Assembly (NCBI GenBank): GCA_003168315.1
Contig: PMSP01000108.1
Coordinates: forward strand, 1 to 8,122
Reading direction: 5' to 3'
Length of the DNA: 8,122 nucleotides
Source of the DNA: Opitutaceae bacterium
GTDB taxonomy: Bacteria > Verrucomicrobiota > Verrucomicrobiia > Opitutales > Opitutaceae
Part shown: positions 5,837 to 8,122 of the stretch, piece after piece
Position numbering within the stretch: position 1 is the stretch's first letter
Layout: the number at the start of each line of letters is the position of its first letter
Notes under the pieces: generated by a model
The model's database searches: none
What the model saw: the letters and a program-made list of their open reading frames with translations, nothing else
What the model was told of the DNA's origin: nothing
Made by a program: the position numbers and the translations under genes

Positions 5837-6477
5837 GTTAGCGGTTCCTTTTGCATCTGGATGTAGTGGTCTCGAAGCGTGCGGAGGGCCCGGTGGGCCC
5901 TGACCCTGGCCGCCCCGACGGAGCACTCGAGGATGCCGGCTACCTCGGCGAAGGAGAGCTCCTGGAGGCGGGAAAGGAGGAGCACCTCGCGGTCGTCCCG
6001 GTCGAGGCGGCCGAGGGCCCGGTGGAGGAGCGCGTGGTCATCGCGCGAGGCGGCGGACTCGTCGGCGCCCTGGGACTGGTCGGCGTGGGCCTCCAGGTCG
6101 GAGGGGTCGACCGCGACCGGCGCGGCCGACGACCGGCGGAAGTGGTCGGTGGCGCAGCGGCGCGCAAGGTGATACATCCACGCCGTGAAGCTTCCCTCGT
6201 CCCGGTAGGTGTGCCGGTACTTCAGCATCCGCTGGAACACGGTCTGGGCGATGTCCTCGGCCGCGGCCCGGTTGCCGGTCACCTTCGAGAGGTAGCCGAA
6301 GAGGGGGCCGTTGTGGCGCTCGAAGAGTTCGCCCATGCAGTCCAGGTTGCCGTCGCGGACGGCGAGCATGAGCGCATGGTCGGGGATCGGGGCGAGGGTT
6401 TCCACGGCAGGGCTGGGCCGCCAGTCAACTCCCCTTGGCGGGGATTGCACAGGGATTTCGGCGGCGGTGCAGGTCAT
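5833..6477 (-). CDS. ECF-family RNA polymerase sigma factor
   Basis: A 214-aa sigma-70-like factor with only regions 2 and 4. Region 2 runs about 38-115: LFERHNGPLFGYLSKVTGN, AAEDIAQTVFQRML (2.2), then SFTAWMYHLARRCATDHFRR (2.3-2.4). An acidic, Ala-rich linker (116-145) follows. Region 4 spans about 150-205, with the helix-turn-helix LSFAEVAGILECSVGAARVRAHRALRTLR. The first 33 residues are unconserved. An in-frame TGA ten codons upstream means the start is the ATG at 6477 or further in; a later ATG at residue 37 is the only clear alternative. The stop TGA overlaps the anti-sigma ATG, indicating translational coupling and balanced synthesis. It probably responds to an envelope signal sensed by its partner; the signal is unknown. 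No Shine-Dalgarno sequence is evident. Confidence 0.95.
   Translation of the reverse strand: MTCTAAEIPVQSPPRGVDWRPSPAVETLAPIPDHALMLAVRDGNLDCMGELFERHNGPLFGYLSKVTGNRAAAEDIAQTVFQRMLKYRHTYRDEGSFTAWMYHLARRCATDHFRRSSAAPVAVDPSDLEAHADQSQGADESAASRDDHALLHRALGRLDRDDREVLLLSRLQELSFAEVAGILECSVGAARVRAHRALRTLRDHYIQMQKEPLT
5845..5850 (-). promoter_or_regulatory. Ribosome binding site of the anti-sigma gene inside the sigma gene
   Basis: AAGGAA on the minus strand, 8 nt before the anti-sigma ATG and inside the last codons of the sigma gene (K-E-P-L-T-stop). It supports the ATG at 5836 and coupled translation. Confidence 0.7.
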
Positions 6478-6516
6478 GGGCTGGAAGGCGGGTGGTTCCG
6501 GGGTTCACGTACACCC

Positions 6517-6544
6517 CAAGAACCGTCGGGCGGCCCAAAAGTTA
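6517..6544 (-). promoter_or_regulatory. Candidate ECF-type promoter of the sigma operon (possible autoregulation)
   Basis: On the minus strand TAACTT (6544-6539), 17 nt, then TCTTG (6521-6517), predicting a leader of about 30 nt before the ATG at 6477. The same AAC-N17-TCT architecture lies upstream of the TonB-domain gene. A weaker housekeeping-like alternative is TTGACG (6569-6564), 17 nt, GGTAAC (6546-6541), overlapping the same place. Neither is proven. Confidence 0.3.
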
Positions 6545-6577
6545 CCTCTTTTCGAACAGGCGGCGTCAACGGACTCT

Positions 6578-6614
6578 GACTCTTGAAGAATGATTCAATT
6601 TGCCCTCAAGAGTC
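6578..6614 (-). repeat. 9-bp inverted repeat at the low-GC/high-GC boundary
   Basis: Perfect arms GACTCTTGA (6578-6586) and TCAAGAGTC (6606-6614) with a 19-nt loop span the stop codon of the permease remnant. It could be a terminator stem, but no T run follows on the minus strand. The left arm also forms a tandem of GACTCT (6572-6583). Confidence 0.6.
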
Positions 6615-6759
6615 TGACAACGTCGACTCCGGAAGCGCGCCGAGCGGGAAGCCGACAAGCAGCGGCACTGGCAATCAACAGAATGATCGCAACGCCGAGA
6701 TAAACCGCCGGATCAAAGGGCTTCGTTTCGAAAAGTAGGCTCCGCCTGCGAAGCTCACT
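6595..6759 (-). pseudogene. C-terminal remnant of a MacB/FtsX-type ABC transporter permease
   Basis: The last about 54 residues of this frame read S-E-L-R-R-R-S-L-L-F-E-T-K, then FDPAVYLGVAIILLIASAA, then CRLPARRASGVDVVRLLRAN and a stop. This matches the C-terminus of MacB/FtsX-like permeases: a DP motif, the last membrane helix, the LPARRA basic hinge, then VDVVRLLR. Full permeases of this group are several hundred residues long, so only the tail remains. The frame continues upstream inside the alpha-galactosidase gene as a shadow with no permease character, and the recognisable part begins within a few bases of that gene's stop codon (6757-6755). It is therefore not a working gene and marks a deletion or insertion joint. 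Family assignment rests on this short tail only. Confidence 0.7.
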
Positions 6760-8122
6760 GCGGATCAAGCGCAAACAAGGCTGTCCCATGGGCATCGACC
6801 TCCGCGCTGATTTCCCCGCCGCAGATACCCAAGTCCCTTCCACTCCAGATCTCGCGCACCCCGAATCGGCCGGCCACGCCCGCTTGTTCCAGCGAGCAGC
6901 TTATCTGCCGGCTTCCATCGGAGACGTTGAATAGGGCCAGGTATTTCCTGTGCTTTGCAGGCTGTTCGGCGAAGTAAACAATGGAGCCGGCGTCGGCTGA
7001 CACCTGACGGCAATTGGAACTGTTCTGGTCAATATCCAGGAGCTCCCCGTTTGTAATGAGGCCGGTTTCAAAATCGCTCAAGGCGGTGACATCCCCGCCC
7101 AATATCAGCGGGGATCGAAACATGCACCAAAGCGTCATCATCGTGTGGAGCTCGTCGTTATTGAACCGACTATGCCGGCCTCCGCCCGAATTGTTGCTGC
7201 GCGCGCCCACCATCCCGACGGGCAGCATGTCCAAGTCCGGCCAATGCCCCTCCTTCCTGAACCGCATCCATCTCTGAGCGAGCTCAAATTGGCTCTTCAG
7301 CTGCGGCCAGGTGTCCCAAAAATCATCCGAGACCCGCCACATGTCCGAATTATTCTGCACATGGTACCGCGCCTGGATGGGGGTGCTTCCCGGTGACAGG
7401 CTGAAGACCATGGATCGCCCCGTCTTCTCCAAGGCCATCCGTACCGCGGTGATTTCGTCCGCGTGATACGGCCTGCTCATGTCGTCCACCTTCACAAAAT
7501 CAACGCCCCAGCTTGCCCACAATTCATAGCAGGAGTCGTAGTACTCCTGCGCGCCTCTCTTGCTCATATCCACGCCCAACGTGGCATCCCACCATTCGCA
7601 GGCGTCCGCCGGATTTGCGACATCCTGGGCGTGAAACTGGGTGCCTTTTATCGGCGTGTTCATCTCGATCGCGGTCCACGGAATGCCACGTTGGATATGC
7701 AGGCCGAACTTCAAGCCCTTGCCATGCACGTATGCGGCAAGCGATCGAAAGCTGCCGTCAGCTGCCGAGGGGAACCTGTTGGCCGCGGGGATCCAGCGCC
7801 CAAATTGGTCCACGTTGGTGGCATAGCGGGTCATTGTCCCGGCGTTGAACGGATCCCCCGTTTTCGCAGAGATGTTTGGGGCGTACCACCCGGCGTCGAT
7901 CACCATGTAGCTGTAGCCGTATCGCTCCAAGTGGGATGCGACGTAGTCGACCTGGCCCTTGAATTCCGCCTCGGTTATGTCGAGGCCGAAATTATCCCAG
8001 CTATTCCAGCCCATCGGAGGCTTGGGTGCCGTGAGCGCCTTCGTCGTGTTGTTGACTTGCTGGGATGCGACGCCAAGCGGCGTGCGTGTGTTAGCGATTT
8101 CCTCGAAGCCGGCGGCGAGGAG
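6755..8122 (-). CDS. GH27 alpha-galactosidase-type glycoside hydrolase (5' end beyond window)
   Basis: A retaining glycoside hydrolase expected to release terminal alpha-galactose (or related sugars) from oligo- or polysaccharides. The frame is open to the window edge, and the 36 residues before the ATG at 8014 end in ALTAPKPP leading into MGWNSWDNFG, the usual GH27 beginning. That ATG is thus internal and the true start lies outside, possibly with a signal peptide (LLAAG at the edge). Numbering from that Met: the barrel starts at 1-10, VIDAGWY is at 38-44, the nucleophile is Asp177 in FVKVDD, and the acid/base is Asp230 in WRVSDDFWD. Residues about 333-419 form the C-terminal beta-sandwich. 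The WNSWDxFG/KVDD style fits a bacterial GH27 subgroup with uncharacterised specificity. Base composition is lower in GC than the neighbouring genes (29 of 60 G+C at 7021-7080 versus 47 of 60 at 6001-6060), suggesting acquisition. It is followed directly by a permease remnant. Confidence 0.93.
   Translation of the reverse strand, partial: LLAAGFEEIANTRTPLGVASQQVNNTTKALTAPKPPMGWNSWDNFGLDITEAEFKGQVDYVASHLERYGYSYMVIDAGWYAPNISAKTGDPFNAGTMTRYATNVDQFGRWIPAANRFPSAADGSFRSLAAYVHGKGLKFGLHIQRGIPWTAIEMNTPIKGTQFHAQDVANPADACEWWDATLGVDMSKRGAQEYYDSCYELWASWGVDFVKVDDMSRPYHADEITAVRMALEKTGRSMVFSLSPGSTPIQARYHVQNNSDMWRVSDDFWDTWPQLKSQFELAQRWMRFRKEGHWPDLDMLPVGMVGARSNNSGGGRHSRFNNDELHTMMTLWCMFRSPLILGGDVTALSDFETGLITNGELLDIDQNSSNCRQVSADAGSIVYFAEQPAKHRKYLALFNVSDGSRQISCSLEQAGVAGRFGVREIWSGRDLGICGGEISAEVDAHGTALFALDPQ

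Noticed and set aside
3941..5866. 641-codon open frame on the plus strand
   Set aside because: It lies opposite the DUF4097 and anti-sigma genes, both of which have recognisable domains; the translation is low-complexity and of no family. High GC makes such antisense frames common.
5030..5926. Longer anti-sigma frame starting at 5926
   Set aside because: The extra residues read through the sigma region 4 code; the ATG at 5836 has a ribosome site, the ATGA overlap and is followed at once by the zinc-binding Cys residues.
6494..6499. GGAACC as an ECF -35 element for the sigma gene
   Set aside because: The matching -10 would fall on or after the ATG, which leaves no leader.
6755..8014. ATG at 8014 as the start of the GH27 gene
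   Set aside because: It is the Met of the conserved MGWNSW motif; the frame stays open to the window edge and the preceding residues match a GH27 lead-in.

Overview
This is a high-GC bacterial window. The gene content and protein style (an ECF sigma factor with a zinc-finger anti-sigma factor and a DUF4097 surface protein, a small secreted TonB-domain protein, the tail of a MacB/FtsX-type permease, and a GH27 alpha-galactosidase) recall Verrucomicrobiota, perhaps Opitutaceae. That placement is an inference from family resemblance; there is no rRNA or other phylogenetic marker here. Almost all genes lie on the minus strand. The exception is a pseudouridine synthase at the left end.

Layout, left to right. 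Bases 1-283 hold no gene I can support. An RluA-type pseudouridine synthase (284-1114, +) meets a DUF2062 membrane protein (1111-1674, -) tail to tail with a 4-bp overlap. The DUF2062 gene lies 38 nt downstream of a membrane fatty-acid (acyl-CoA delta-9 type) desaturase (1713-2867, -), so the two probably form a transcription unit. A Rho-independent terminator (3012-3045) then closes a small secreted TonB C-terminal-domain protein (3075-3470, -). A 466-bp stretch rich in hairpins (3471-3936) separates this from a three-gene unit read right to left: ECF sigma factor (5833-6477), zinc-finger anti-sigma factor with one membrane span and HEAT-like outer domain (5030-5836), and DUF4097 protein (3937-4998). 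Sigma and anti-sigma overlap by ATGA, and the unit ends in a second U-tailed terminator (3867-3897).

The right end (about 6595-8122, -) is a lower-GC block. It holds the 5'-truncated-by-window GH27 alpha-galactosidase (6755-8122) and, directly abutting its stop codon, a roughly 54-residue C-terminal remnant of a MacB/FtsX-type ABC permease. This looks like a rearrangement scar at the edge of an accessory region.

Most interesting points: the sigma/anti-sigma/DUF4097 envelope-signalling module with its HEAT-like extracytoplasmic domain and (Pro-Glu-Lys)n linker; matching ECF-like promoter candidates in front of both the sigma gene and the TonB-domain gene, which would put the TonB-domain gene in the sigma regulon; a His in place of the near-universal active-site Tyr in the pseudouridine synthase; and the permease/GH27 junction. 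No RNA genes, complete mobile elements or CRISPR arrays were seen.
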